The translations under genes were made by a program, and so were the position numbers. Of a stretch of DNA of 45,247 nt, positions 17,204 to 24,318 are shown one piece after another. The DNA comes from Candidatus Finniella inopinata. Its GTDB lineage: Bacteria; Pseudomonadota; Alphaproteobacteria; Paracaedibacterales; VGCI01. The notes under the pieces are model-generated. The model made no database searches, was not told the DNA's origin, and saw nothing but the letters and a program-made list of their open reading frames with translations. The stretch is taken from the NCBI GenBank assembly GCA_945877185.1, contig CAMCRD010000005.1:1-45247 (forward strand). The letters are read 5' to 3'. Positions within the stretch are counted from its first letter, which is position 1. Each line of letters opens with the position of its first letter.

Positions 17204-17319
17204 TTCAGATTATGAGGCAAATGCGGGCAGCATCAAGAACCGGAGCGGCATCCTCGACTTGATTGGGGATAACACCGGAAGCACAGATGAAGTGTCGCAG
17301 TTGCTCATAAGCTGAGCCG
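17204..17319. repeat. Palindromic repeat, family B (between rplY and pth)
   Basis: Its ends are imperfectly inverted: TTCAGATTATGAG near 17206 and CTCATAAGCTGAG near 17302. The interior shares several blocks with the reverse complement of 3962-4083: TTATGAGGCAAATGC, AGAACCGGAGCG, CACCGGAAGC, CAGATG and GCAGTTG. The middle section differs. It occupies almost the whole rplY-pth spacer. Confidence 0.75.
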
Positions 17320-17324
17320 TTAGA

Positions 17325-17906
17325 ATGTATGTGCTGGTTGGCCTAGGTAATCCAGGAGAAAAGTACGCGCTTAATCGGCATAACATTGGTTTTATGACTC
17401 TTGATTCTATCGCAGCTGCTTATAAATTTCCCCCCTTTAAAATAAAATTTTCCGCAAGCTTTTCAGAAGGAACCATCGGAGAGCACAAAGTTATTTTGTG
17501 CAAACCCATGACATATATGAATTTATCAGGTCAACCTGTAGGTGACTTGATCCGTTTTTATAAAATCCCTCCCGATTGTGTTTATGTGATTCATGATGAT
17601 TTGGACCTTGAACCGGGGAAAATAAAAGTGAAGCTCGGTGGCGGAAATGGCGGCCATAATGGGCTGAGGAGTTTGGATCAGAATATTGGTAAGGCGTATT
17701 GGCGGGTGCGTCTTGGCATCGGCCATCCAGGTCGTTCTCCTGGTCGAGAGGACCTGGTCAGCCATTATGTTTTAAGTAATTTTTCCCGCAGTGATGAGGA
17801 TTGGTTGATCGGTATTCTTCGCGCCGTTACGGAAGAAGTAGACACTCTCTTTGGGTCTGATCCTGGGGTGTGGTTAACGAGGATTGCAGAAAACTTACGG
17901 CGGTAG
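17325..17906 (+). CDS. pth: Peptidyl-tRNA hydrolase
   Basis: This cytosolic enzyme of 193 aa releases tRNA from prematurely dropped peptidyl-tRNAs. The signature VGLGNPGEKYALNRHNIGFM includes the catalytic His at about 19. Further conserved blocks are KPMTYMNLSGQPVGDLIRFYKI, VIHDDLDLEPGKIKVKLGGGNGGHNGLRS and YWRVRLGIGHPG. Length is standard. The ATG lies only a few bases after a family B repeat, so its ribosome site is weak or partly supplied by the repeat. It is probably co-transcribed with rplY. Confidence 0.96.
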   Translation: MYVLVGLGNPGEKYALNRHNIGFMTLDSIAAAYKFPPFKIKFSASFSEGTIGEHKVILCKPMTYMNLSGQPVGDLIRFYKIPPDCVYVIHDDLDLEPGKIKVKLGGGNGGHNGLRSLDQNIGKAYWRVRLGIGHPGRSPGREDLVSHYVLSNFSRSDEDWLIGILRAVTEEVDTLFGSDPGVWLTRIAENLRR

Positions 17907-17907
17907 G

Positions 17908-18013
17908 CATAGTCTTTTGATTTTAGATTTTTACCTCGTTACTTCGTCGCTCGCCTAGCAACGTCAAGCGTCGCTCCTTGTTCCTTGTAAAAAGCTAAAC
18001 TGAAAAGACTATG
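17908..18013. repeat. Palindromic repeat, family C
   Basis: Two 27-nt arms, 17908-17934 (CATAGTCTTTT...TTTTTAC) and 17987-18013 (its reverse complement with three mismatches), enclose a GC-richer loop. The loop contains CGTTACTTCGTCGCTCGCC. It begins two bases after the pth stop codon. A long stem-loop of this size may stabilise the 3' end of the pth transcript or be a non-autonomous mobile repeat. Confidence 0.65.
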
Positions 18014-18050
18014 AATGCCTTGTTTTTGTTTACGTTTTCCATTCACCCAT

Positions 18051-18080
18051 AAAAAAAGCGGGGAAAATCCCCGCTTTTTT
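18051..18080. terminator. Bidirectional rho-independent terminator
   Basis: A GC stem AGCGGGG/CCCCGCT with an AAAAT loop is flanked by an A tract on the left and a T tract on the right. It can therefore end transcription in both directions. It lies between pth (+) and the convergent His-rich gene (-). Confidence 0.9.
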
Positions 18081-18092
18081 GAGTAAAAAAAC

Positions 18093-18512
18093 TTATGCTG
18101 CGGGTGCGGCTGCGGGTACGTTATGACCAGGAGATACCTCAACGCCGGCTTTAGGGCTACGGTCCGCATTGACATCGCCATCGGCTCCCCGCAAATGCAT
18201 ATCATCATATGATCCTCTGTATGGACCTTGAGGAGACTTGCCGTGGTGACCCTCATGGTGGTGATGGTGATGGTGGGGGTGCTTATGGCCCTTCCGATGC
18301 GCGCCTATCTTTGGACCACCGCCTTTCTTCTTTGCAGCGTGCGCCGCCTCATGGTGTTCCTCTGTGACCGGCGGGGTTGCTTCAGGTGTAGCTTCTGGAG
18401 CTGCTTCCGGTGCTGTAGTCTCTGTTGTTGCTTCGGTAGTCTGTTCGCTTGCTAGAGAGCCTGGAACAGCCAATGCGGCGATCATTGCACTTAAAATAAT
18501 TGGTAACTTCAT
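18093..18512 (-). CDS. Secreted histidine-rich protein, possible metal binder
   Basis: The protein has 139 aa. Residues 1-22 form a signal peptide (MKLPIILSAMIAALAVPGSLAS). An Ala-Thr-Glu-Pro-rich linker follows (about 23-58). A basic stretch comes next, then a His cluster around 75-92 with seven consecutive His, HEGHHG and nearby HKHPH. The tail is Pro/Ala rich. His-rich low-complexity regions commonly chelate nickel, zinc or copper, so periplasmic metal storage or buffering is a reasonable guess, not shown. AGGAGA precedes the ATG by about 7 bases. A bidirectional terminator follows. I recognise no named family. Confidence 0.8.
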   Translation of the reverse strand: MKLPIILSAMIAALAVPGSLASEQTTEATTETTAPEAAPEATPEATPPVTEEHHEAAHAAKKKGGGPKIGAHRKGHKHPHHHHHHHEGHHGKSPQGPYRGSYDDMHLRGADGDVNADRSPKAGVEVSPGHNVPAAAPAA

Positions 18513-18811
18513 CGTATCGTCTCCTGTTGATAAATAACGCTAAACTTCACAATTCATAGCTTAGCATCAAAAATTAAAAAAAATAAAACACATTTTTTCA
18601 CATTTTTTATTTAAATTGCACTAAACCCCTCTGAGCCCTGCAGAAATCCTAGGTTTTGTCTAATAGATAAAAAAAAATTAAAATTTTCTTAAAATAGTGC
18701 CATACTTTTATTTAATGTACGGAACCGGATGAATTATTGCACGGATGATGAAAAGCCTAGGGATTGCATTAGGTTTACGATAAAGAGGTTGTTCTTGGGC
18801 TAAAGGTACTA
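18513..18811. other. AT-rich intergenic region between divergent genes
   Basis: These 299 bases separate the His-rich gene (-) from the glycine-zipper membrane protein (+). They contain long A/T runs and a short inverted repeat (GCTAA...TTAGC near 18540-18568). Both promoters are presumably here, but I could not pick convincing -35/-10 pairs. Confidence 0.5.
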
Positions 18812-20017
18812 ATGGGATTGAAAAATCGTCTTCAACATAAAGGAAATTTGGAGGAGGAATTTGACGAACAAATTGGAGAGGGTGGCTCACATTTACATTG
18901 GGAAACGCATTTGCAGCCTCAGGCGGCGAATCGATCATCCAGTTTGAGGCATTCTCCTTCTACAGTGAGTCTTGATCCTTTGCCTTCTTTTTTGACGCAA
19001 ACACCGTTAGGGACGCCATGTGAAGAGTTAGTGGAATTGAAGCCCATGGCCCAAATTCCTGTGAAAGAGAAGCAAAGAGTGAAGGAAGCAAGTGTTCCTT
19101 TGCCAAGGCAAACGATTGAACAGGTAAAGGAGGCCCCAAAAAGATTTAGGCAAAAGGCTGGGCACCATAAGAAAGCAGTAAAGACATATCAGGGGGCGCG
19201 TGCATTTGGATTTATACATCGTTGGGTTTATGAGGAAGTCAGGCTTTCCATGAGTAAAATGTCGATTGTGAGTTTAGTTCTCGGATTATTATTTCTGGGA
19301 ACATTATTCTTTATTATTGGTTTTTTAGCCGCAGTTGCAACGATAGAACCTTCAACAGGGGGAGGGGGGAGAGGCTCGCAATCTGTTTGGCAAGCCTCCA
19401 ATACACCTGAAAAGGGAGGTGGAAAAGGATTTGGACATGCTTTAGGCGCTGTTGGGGGCGGTATTGTCGGAAAGGCTGTTGGTCAGCAGCTTGGATCTAT
19501 TGGAAAAGTTGTTGGCGCTTCAGTTGTGGTTCCTAAATCTTTACAACCCTTTGCACGCTATGGAATGGGGAGAGTTAATGCTGAAGTTCGGCGTGACGTC
19601 CGGCAGGTGAATCCCTTTGTCCATCGGAGAAAAGGACGGGAACCAGCTCCAGTGTTAGAACAGCAACCCTATGATATTCAACAGCCTGGAGGCGTGCAAC
19701 AATACGCATCGTCTTATGGTGGTTCCCAGGGGGGGCAAGCTTATAGACCTCCTGGGTCTGTTCCAGCCCCGGTTGGATATCAGCAACCAGCAGCGATTTC
19801 TCAAACAGGACAAGGGATGCAAGGCGGCTATAATCAAGGCTACGCTCCTCCTCAACAGCAGCCAATGATGCAACAACCTTATTATCCACAGCCTATGCAG
19901 CAACAGGCTTATCAACAACCTATGGCGCCTCAGCAAATGATGGCTCCTCAACAACAGATGATGCTGGAACCCCAATACCAACAGCAGATGGAGCCTCAAC
20001 AGGGATATTATCGGTAG
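18812..20017 (+). CDS. Orphan membrane protein with glycine zipper and Gln/Pro-rich tail
   Basis: The protein has 401 aa and belongs to no family I recognise. Residues 1-145 are polar, first acidic then basic. One strong membrane helix spans about 151-177. A Gly-rich segment (180-188) leads to a glycine-zipper-like stretch at about 202-237 (GFGHALGAVGGGIVGKAVG...), the kind of motif that packs or oligomerises in membranes. The region from about 285 to the end is low complexity in Gln, Pro, Met and Tyr, with repeats such as QQPMMQQPYYPQPMQQQ. The ATG has AAAGG 5 bases upstream. There is no cleavable signal, so a cytoplasmic N-terminus with an exported or surface-exposed tail is possible. Confidence 0.75.
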   Translation: MGLKNRLQHKGNLEEEFDEQIGEGGSHLHWETHLQPQAANRSSSLRHSPSTVSLDPLPSFLTQTPLGTPCEELVELKPMAQIPVKEKQRVKEASVPLPRQTIEQVKEAPKRFRQKAGHHKKAVKTYQGARAFGFIHRWVYEEVRLSMSKMSIVSLVLGLLFLGTLFFIIGFLAAVATIEPSTGGGGRGSQSVWQASNTPEKGGGKGFGHALGAVGGGIVGKAVGQQLGSIGKVVGASVVVPKSLQPFARYGMGRVNAEVRRDVRQVNPFVHRRKGREPAPVLEQQPYDIQQPGGVQQYASSYGGSQGGQAYRPPGSVPAPVGYQQPAAISQTGQGMQGGYNQGYAPPQQQPMMQQPYYPQPMQQQAYQQPMAPQQMMAPQQQMMLEPQYQQQMEPQQGYYR

Positions 20018-20422
20018 AGAGTGTAAAATTCCTTGAATCCTCCAGTTTTTTTATGCCATATCTGATTTATTGATGATTTAACAAGTGCCTATCTATCATG
20101 ACAGATTTCGCCAATTCTATACTTAAAATGAGGTTTTGCATCTCATGACAGCTATAAACCCGAGTTATGGATTAATCCAATGAAAAATATCACTAAATAT
20201 CAATAAATTACGTCATTGCGAGGAGCGAAGCGACGCGGCAATCCATGTATTCAAAACTTTTTACAGCATAAATTACGTTAAAGAATTAGAAATGCATGGA
20301 TTGCCGCGTCGCTTCGCTCCTCGCAATGACGTGATAACCTATTGATTTTAAATTATTAATTATTGGTTATAATTTAATCCATAACTCAGATTATAAGGTT
20401 TTTTGAAAACATCTGCCTTTCA
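20018..20422. other. Intergenic region occupied by nested inverted repeats
   Basis: No gene is supported in these 405 bases. Most of it (20162-20387) is a nested palindromic structure described separately. The rest is AT-rich. Confidence 0.6.
20162..20387. repeat. Nested inverted repeat containing the GTCATTGCGAG palindrome
   Basis: The inner arms, 20211-20247 and 20295-20331, are perfect 37-nt reverse complements beginning CGTCATTGCGAGGAGCG. They flank a 47-nt AT-rich loop. Outside them, GAGTTATGGATTAA (20162-20175) is repeated inverted at 20374-20387, so a second palindrome encloses the first. The total of about 226 bp with inverted ends resembles a miniature non-autonomous element. Confidence 0.8.
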
Positions 20423-20809
20423 CTATCCGACGCCTATTTCCGTGACATCGGCGGGCTTGGAAATTTCAAACAAGGCATAGTTATGTTCCTTGCAATAATT
20501 TTGGCACCATTGGTGTTGAAGAGCGATGACATCAACATCCGGCGTGACGGGAATGAATATGGGATTTTTGACATCGCCGTTGACCATTTCGAGGACATCG
20601 AAATTTTTGTCGCCTTCCTTTCCTGGGATCTGCACTGGAATCTCCTGGTCACAAATGTATTTGTAAAAAGACAATACGCGCTGATGGGAATGGCGGGCGA
20701 AAATCCATTTTCCCTTTCCTTTGTTCCGCTCCAAATTTTCTAAATGGTTATAAAGCTTTCTATAATTGTTAAAGGCAATGATATAGTGACGGTCAAATAA
20801 TATTAACAT
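20423..20809 (-). CDS. Hypothetical 128-aa protein
   Basis: I do not recognise this family. The start is supported by AAAGGAGA about 8 bases upstream of the ATG. The sequence is soluble with mixed charge. It begins MLILFDRHYIIAFNNYRKLY and is basic in the first 50 residues (NKGKGKWIFARHSHQRVL). Its C-terminal half (IFIPVTPDVDVIALQHQWC, KEHNYALFEIS) has alternating hydrophobic residues suggesting a small alpha/beta fold. No signal peptide or membrane segment is seen. It stands alone downstream of a 32-aa mini-ORF on the same strand and next to a nested palindrome, in an accessory-looking segment. Function unknown. Confidence 0.65.
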   Translation of the reverse strand: MLILFDRHYIIAFNNYRKLYNHLENLERNKGKGKWIFARHSHQRVLSFYKYICDQEIPVQIPGKEGDKNFDVLEMVNGDVKNPIFIPVTPDVDVIALQHQWCQNYCKEHNYALFEISKPADVTEIGVG

Positions 20810-20885
20810 GACAAAATTCTCCTTTTGATAAAGCTCTCTCCTGCCTTTCAGAAGACATAGAGAAGGTTTTGCTTTGTTTGAGCTA

Positions 20886-20948
20886 AGGTGTGACGATTGG
20901 GAAGAAGCCTAAAAATACAGACGTACCAACCCCTTACCGTCACACCAT
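20886..20948. repeat. Inverted repeat GGTGTGACG...CGTCACACC
   Basis: Perfect 9-nt arms near 20887-20895 and 20938-20946 enclose about 42 bases. The element lies between the 128-aa gene and the upstream mini-ORF on the minus strand. It could be part of the leader of the 128-aa gene or a regulator binding site. Confidence 0.5.
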
Positions 20949-20952
20949 CAAA

Positions 20953-20985
20953 AGAGGAGGGGGCAAAAAAAGCCCCGCCCCCTCT
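20953..20985 (-). terminator. GC-rich hairpin after the 32-aa mini-ORF
   Basis: Read on the minus strand, GAGGGGGC pairs with GCCCCCTC around a loop of GGGGC plus seven T. A short T run (CTCTTTT) follows. It begins right at the stop codon of the mini-ORF. It is likely a terminator or attenuator before the 128-aa gene. Confidence 0.55.
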
Positions 20986-21083
20986 CACTCCTTGTGAGGC
21001 AAGAGGTTAAATTTTCGGCCTTTCGGCCGTTTGAGGATTCGATTGAAATGACGCACGTTGTGCGTTAGTTTATTTTTAGCCAT
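20985..21083 (-). CDS. Putative 32-aa basic mini-protein
   Basis: The ATG at 21083 has a strong ribosome site (AAGGAGT, 4-5 bases upstream). The peptide begins MAKNKLTHNVRHFNRILKRP and ends NLLPHKE. It is rich in Lys, Arg and His, with no hydrophobic stretch. A hairpin follows the stop. The good ribosome site and tight downstream hairpin favour real translation, either as a small nucleic-acid-binding protein or as a leader peptide for the 128-aa gene. Codon-level conservation is needed to settle it; I know no matching family. Confidence 0.45.
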   Translation of the reverse strand: MAKNKLTHNVRHFNRILKRPKGRKFNLLPHKE

Positions 21084-21245
21084 TTGAACTCCTTGTTCGA
21101 GTTTATGTGGTTAGCAACGTGTGGGCAGGTCTAATTGCTCATACGTTGCGCTGTTACGAACCATTCGTAACAACCCTTAATATAAGGTGGAGATCGGTAG
21201 CTTACTTGGCCAATACTCTCCAGCTTACCACCCTAGGTTACAATG
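21084..21245 (-). other. Structured leader-like region upstream of the mini-ORF
   Basis: It contains several short hairpins: GTTACGAA-TG-GTTCGTAAC type at about 21153-21171, AACGTATGAGCAATTAG opposed by GCAACGT, and GGTGGTAAGC opposed by GCTACCGATCTCCACC at about 21185-21234. It is compatible with a structured 5' leader or a small RNA, but it matches no riboswitch or tmRNA form I could recognise. Confidence 0.35.
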
Positions 21246-21292
21246 GCGGGTGATCTAAAGTCAAAACTTTTTTCCTCAACAGAATAGATCAA

Positions 21293-22096
21293 TTATTTTC
21301 GCTTTTGTTGCTGATGAATGATAAAGCCTGCAATCATGATACCGGTTGCCACGACACCGATAATAATTGTAGCCAGAGCATTGATTTCGGGGCTGACGCC
21401 AATGCGAATACTTGAGAAAATAAGCATGGGGAGCGTTGTTGCCCCAGGACCTGATAAAAAGCTGGCAATAACAACATCATCTAAAGAAAGCGCGAAAGCC
21501 AAGAGCCAGCCTGCCATCAAGGAAGGCAAAATTAATGGTAAGACGATGACGAGAAATACTTTTAAGGGCCGTGCCCCTAAATCCAGGGCGGCTTCCTCAA
21601 TGGAACGATCAAAGTCTTGTAGGCGCGCTTGAATGACCAAGGAAACATAGGCCATAGCAAGCGTAATATGGGCAATGGTAATGGTCAGGAGCCCACGGTG
21701 CGTTGGCCATCCGATCAATTGTTCAAAGGTAACAAACATCATGAGAACAGCCAGCCCAGTGATAACATCTGGCATGACCAAAGGGGCAGAAATCAACCCG
21801 CCAAACAAAGTTCGCCCCCGAAATTTAGAAAAGCGCACCATAACGACGGCTGCTAGGGTTCCTAAAATAACAGCGATGGTGGCGGTCATGGCGGCAATTT
21901 TAAAGCTTGCCAAAACAGCATCAATCAACCCTTCATTATTCCATAGGGTCTTGTACCATTTGATTGAAAATCGACTCCATACGGTCACCAAACGGGATTC
22001 ATTAAAGGAAAACACGATGACCGTTAAGATCGGGAGATAGAGAAAGGTATAACCAAAGATCAAGGAGGCAACGCTTGTTTTGGATAGGTGACGCAT
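21293..22096 (-). CDS. potI: Putrescine/spermidine ABC transporter permease PotI
   Basis: This 267-aa inner-membrane permease with six predicted helices is the second permease of a PotFGHI-type polyamine importer. The EAA loop that docks on the ATPase is visible as EEAALDLGARPLKVFLVIVLPLILPSLMAGW. It also has the family feature ALSLDDVVIASFLSGPGATTLPMLIFSSIR, typical of PotI/PotC. AGGGGAAAA precedes the ATG. It lies 10 bases after potH and is the last gene of the operon. Confidence 0.93.
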   Translation of the reverse strand: MRHLSKTSVASLIFGYTFLYLPILTVIVFSFNESRLVTVWSRFSIKWYKTLWNNEGLIDAVLASFKIAAMTATIAVILGTLAAVVMVRFSKFRGRTLFGGLISAPLVMPDVITGLAVLMMFVTFEQLIGWPTHRGLLTITIAHITLAMAYVSLVIQARLQDFDRSIEEAALDLGARPLKVFLVIVLPLILPSLMAGWLLAFALSLDDVVIASFLSGPGATTLPMLIFSSIRIGVSPEINALATIIIGVVATGIMIAGFIIHQQQKRK

Positions 22097-22106
22097 CGCT
22101 TTTCCC

Positions 22107-23036
22107 CTATTCTTCTGTGGTGCGGTATTGAAAGCGTTGAAAAATCATAAAAGGAATAACAAAAATGCCGAGCATGGTCACCGCAAGCGCACAAGCCATA
22201 GGCCAATTTTGGTTATTAAAGAACTCAGACCACAACACACGGCCAATCATTAAGGTTTCTGGCGCCCCCAAAAGTTCTGGAATGACAAACTCTCCAACAG
22301 CTGGGACAAAGACCAGGATGCTGCCGGCGATGATGGCTCGAAAAGACAAGGGAACCGTGATTCGCCAGAAGGCCCGCCAAGGTCGGCATCCCAGGTCATA
22401 CGCGGCCTCGAGATAGGCAGGATCAATTTTATCAAGTACTGAGTAAAGGGGTAAAATCATAAAAGGTAGGTAGCAGTAAACAATGCCAATGGTTACAGCA
22501 AAGGCGTTATATAAAAGGGGTAATGGTTCATGAATAATGCCGAGCCAGGCAAGAAGAGTATTGATAACACCTTGTGTGCTCAGCAAACCAATCCAAGCAT
22601 AGGCGCGCACCAAAAAGGACGTGAAGAAGGGCAAAATAACCAACAACAGCAAAATCGGTCGCCAGTGCGTTGATGATTGGGCAATCGCATAAGCCATTGG
22701 GTAGCCAATGAGCAAACAAGAGAAAGTCGCAATGAAAGCGATTTTGAGGGAACTGAAAAAAGCTGAAGCATAAAAAGGATCAATGAATAAGGTATTATAG
22801 GCCGCCAAGTTGAGTCGTAATTGAAGGACTTGTTCTGCCGACCACTGGAAGAGGGGGTGAAAAGGAGGAATAGCTAATATACTTTGGGATAAACTGATCT
22901 TCACGACGATCAGAAAGGGGATGAGGGAAAAAAGACCTAACCACAAATAAGGAATACCAATAACCAAACGCTTTTCCCGGGTGAGACGACCCCAAAAACG
23001 ATTTCCAAAGGTTGAAAGGTTCTCGTGCGGCGTCAT
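22107..23036 (-). CDS. potH: Putrescine/spermidine ABC transporter permease PotH
   Basis: This first permease subunit of about 309 aa has six helices. It carries the EAA motif LEAAYDLGCRPWRAFWRITVPLSFRAIIAGSILVFVPAVGEFVIPELLGAPETLMIG, where the segment after EAA is characteristic of PotH/PotB. The start is the ATG at 23036, which overlaps the potG stop in an ATGA arrangement. That implies coupled translation and is preferred to the upstream in-frame codon at 23069. It forms a heterodimeric membrane channel with PotI. Confidence 0.93.
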   Translation of the reverse strand: MTPHENLSTFGNRFWGRLTREKRLVIGIPYLWLGLFSLIPFLIVVKISLSQSILAIPPFHPLFQWSAEQVLQLRLNLAAYNTLFIDPFYASAFFSSLKIAFIATFSCLLIGYPMAYAIAQSSTHWRPILLLLVILPFFTSFLVRAYAWIGLLSTQGVINTLLAWLGIIHEPLPLLYNAFAVTIGIVYCYLPFMILPLYSVLDKIDPAYLEAAYDLGCRPWRAFWRITVPLSFRAIIAGSILVFVPAVGEFVIPELLGAPETLMIGRVLWSEFFNNQNWPMACALAVTMLGIFVIPFMIFQRFQYRTTEE

Positions 23037-24175
23037 GATGTCAAAACGACCCCGTTTTCCGCGCGCCAATACAAATAAATTTCATCCTCCCATTGGACAT
23101 CTCGCTCAGATAGACGAAGAAGATTCGGTAAGGTAGCTTGGATAACTTTGCCCGAAGGAAGTTCGACATAGTAAATGGATATATCCCCCAAATAAGCAAT
23201 GTCTCGGACGACCCCCTTAGTACAGTTGCGTTTTTCAGAAGGTTGTTTTGTTGAGATCATGACTTTTTCGGGTCGAATGGCAACAGCAACCTGAGCGCCA
23301 ACAGGAACAGCAGCAGAATCGGTGACATAAAGCTGACAGCCCGCTGCTTCAGAATCAATCAAGACGTGGTCGGGTTCATCTTCAATGACAACGCCTTCGA
23401 AAATATTACTGGCGCCGATAAATTCTGCCACAAACCGAGAGTTTGGAAATTCATAGACGTCATGCGGGGCACCTACCTGACGAATCCGTCCCTCTTCCAT
23501 AACACCGATACGGCTTGACATGGTCATGGCTTCTTCCTGGTCATGGGTAACCATGATAAAAGTAATCCCGACCCGTTCTTGAATATTGACCAACTCAAAT
23601 TGTGTTTGTTCTCGTAAGCGTTTATCGAGGGCTGCCAGGGGTTCATCTAAGAGCAAAAGCTTTGGCTGTTTAACGAGGCTTCGGACCAGGGCAACTCGTT
23701 GACATTGCCCACCAGAGAGTTGGTGTGGTTTACGCATCGCAAAGGCGCTCATCTGGACGAGGTCAAGACCCTCCATCACCCGTTCGCGAATGATTTTCGT
23801 TGGCAAACGTTCTTGTTTAAGTCCAAAGGCTATGTTTTGGGCTACAGTCATGTGGGGAAAGAGGGCATAGGATTGAAACATCATATTAACGGGACGTTCA
23901 TAAGCTGGAACATCTGTTACATCAATACCATCAATAAAGAGTCGACCTGTTGTTGGTTTTTCAAAGCCAGCCAACAACCTTAATAACGTGGTCTTTCCAC
24001 ACCCTGATCCCCCCAAGAGGCAAAACAATTCACCTTGGTAAATAGACAAGGAAACATTTCGAACAGCTACAGTTGATCCAAAGCTCTTGGTGACATTTTC
24101 AAGGGTGATATAAGGCTTTGCCTTTGGATCTTGCCATGGCTCTAACTGACGACGTGACTGGGTGCGAGGTGGCAT
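23033..24175 (-). CDS. potG: Putrescine/spermidine ABC transporter ATP-binding protein PotG
   Basis: This cytoplasmic ATPase of about 380 aa energises polyamine uptake. Its motifs are Walker A GGSGCGKTT, the Q loop in MMFQSYALFPHMTVAQN, signature LSGGQCQRVALVRSL, Walker B LLLLDEPLAALD and the His switch in VTHDQEEAMTMS. A TOBE domain covers about the last 100 residues (VAVAIRPEKVMIS). I take the ATG at 24175; a TTG four codons earlier (24187) is also possible. It sits third in the order tauE-potF-potG-potH-potI. Confidence 0.94.
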   Translation of the reverse strand: MPPRTQSRRQLEPWQDPKAKPYITLENVTKSFGSTVAVRNVSLSIYQGELFCLLGGSGCGKTTLLRLLAGFEKPTTGRLFIDGIDVTDVPAYERPVNMMFQSYALFPHMTVAQNIAFGLKQERLPTKIIRERVMEGLDLVQMSAFAMRKPHQLSGGQCQRVALVRSLVKQPKLLLLDEPLAALDKRLREQTQFELVNIQERVGITFIMVTHDQEEAMTMSSRIGVMEEGRIRQVGAPHDVYEFPNSRFVAEFIGASNIFEGVVIEDEPDHVLIDSEAAGCQLYVTDSAAVPVGAQVAVAIRPEKVMISTKQPSEKRNCTKGVVRDIAYLGDISIYYVELPSGKVIQATLPNLLRLSERDVQWEDEIYLYWRAENGVVLTS

Positions 24176-24318
24176 ATCAGCCGCCAAAAATCAGGGATTG
24201 AATAGGGGATAGCCTTTTTTGACTCCTGTCTTTTTTATGATATGTTGTGGGTTCTTTGTATTTTTTAATCTTCAATTTTCATCTCCGGTATTCCACCTCT
24301 TTTGCGTTTAAATCCCTG

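Noticed and set aside
18228-18455. Cys-rich membrane protein read opposite the His-rich gene
   Set aside because: It is the antisense shadow of the His/Ala/Thr-rich coding sequence. No ribosome site.
19575-19999. Leu/His-rich frames opposite the Gln/Pro-rich tail
   Set aside because: They result from reading CAG/CAA-rich repeats in reverse.
20986-21245. tmRNA or riboswitch in the hairpin-rich region
   Set aside because: No tmRNA tag frame (ANDN...-type), no tRNA-like ends and no recognisable aptamer core. Only generic hairpins and one mini-ORF.
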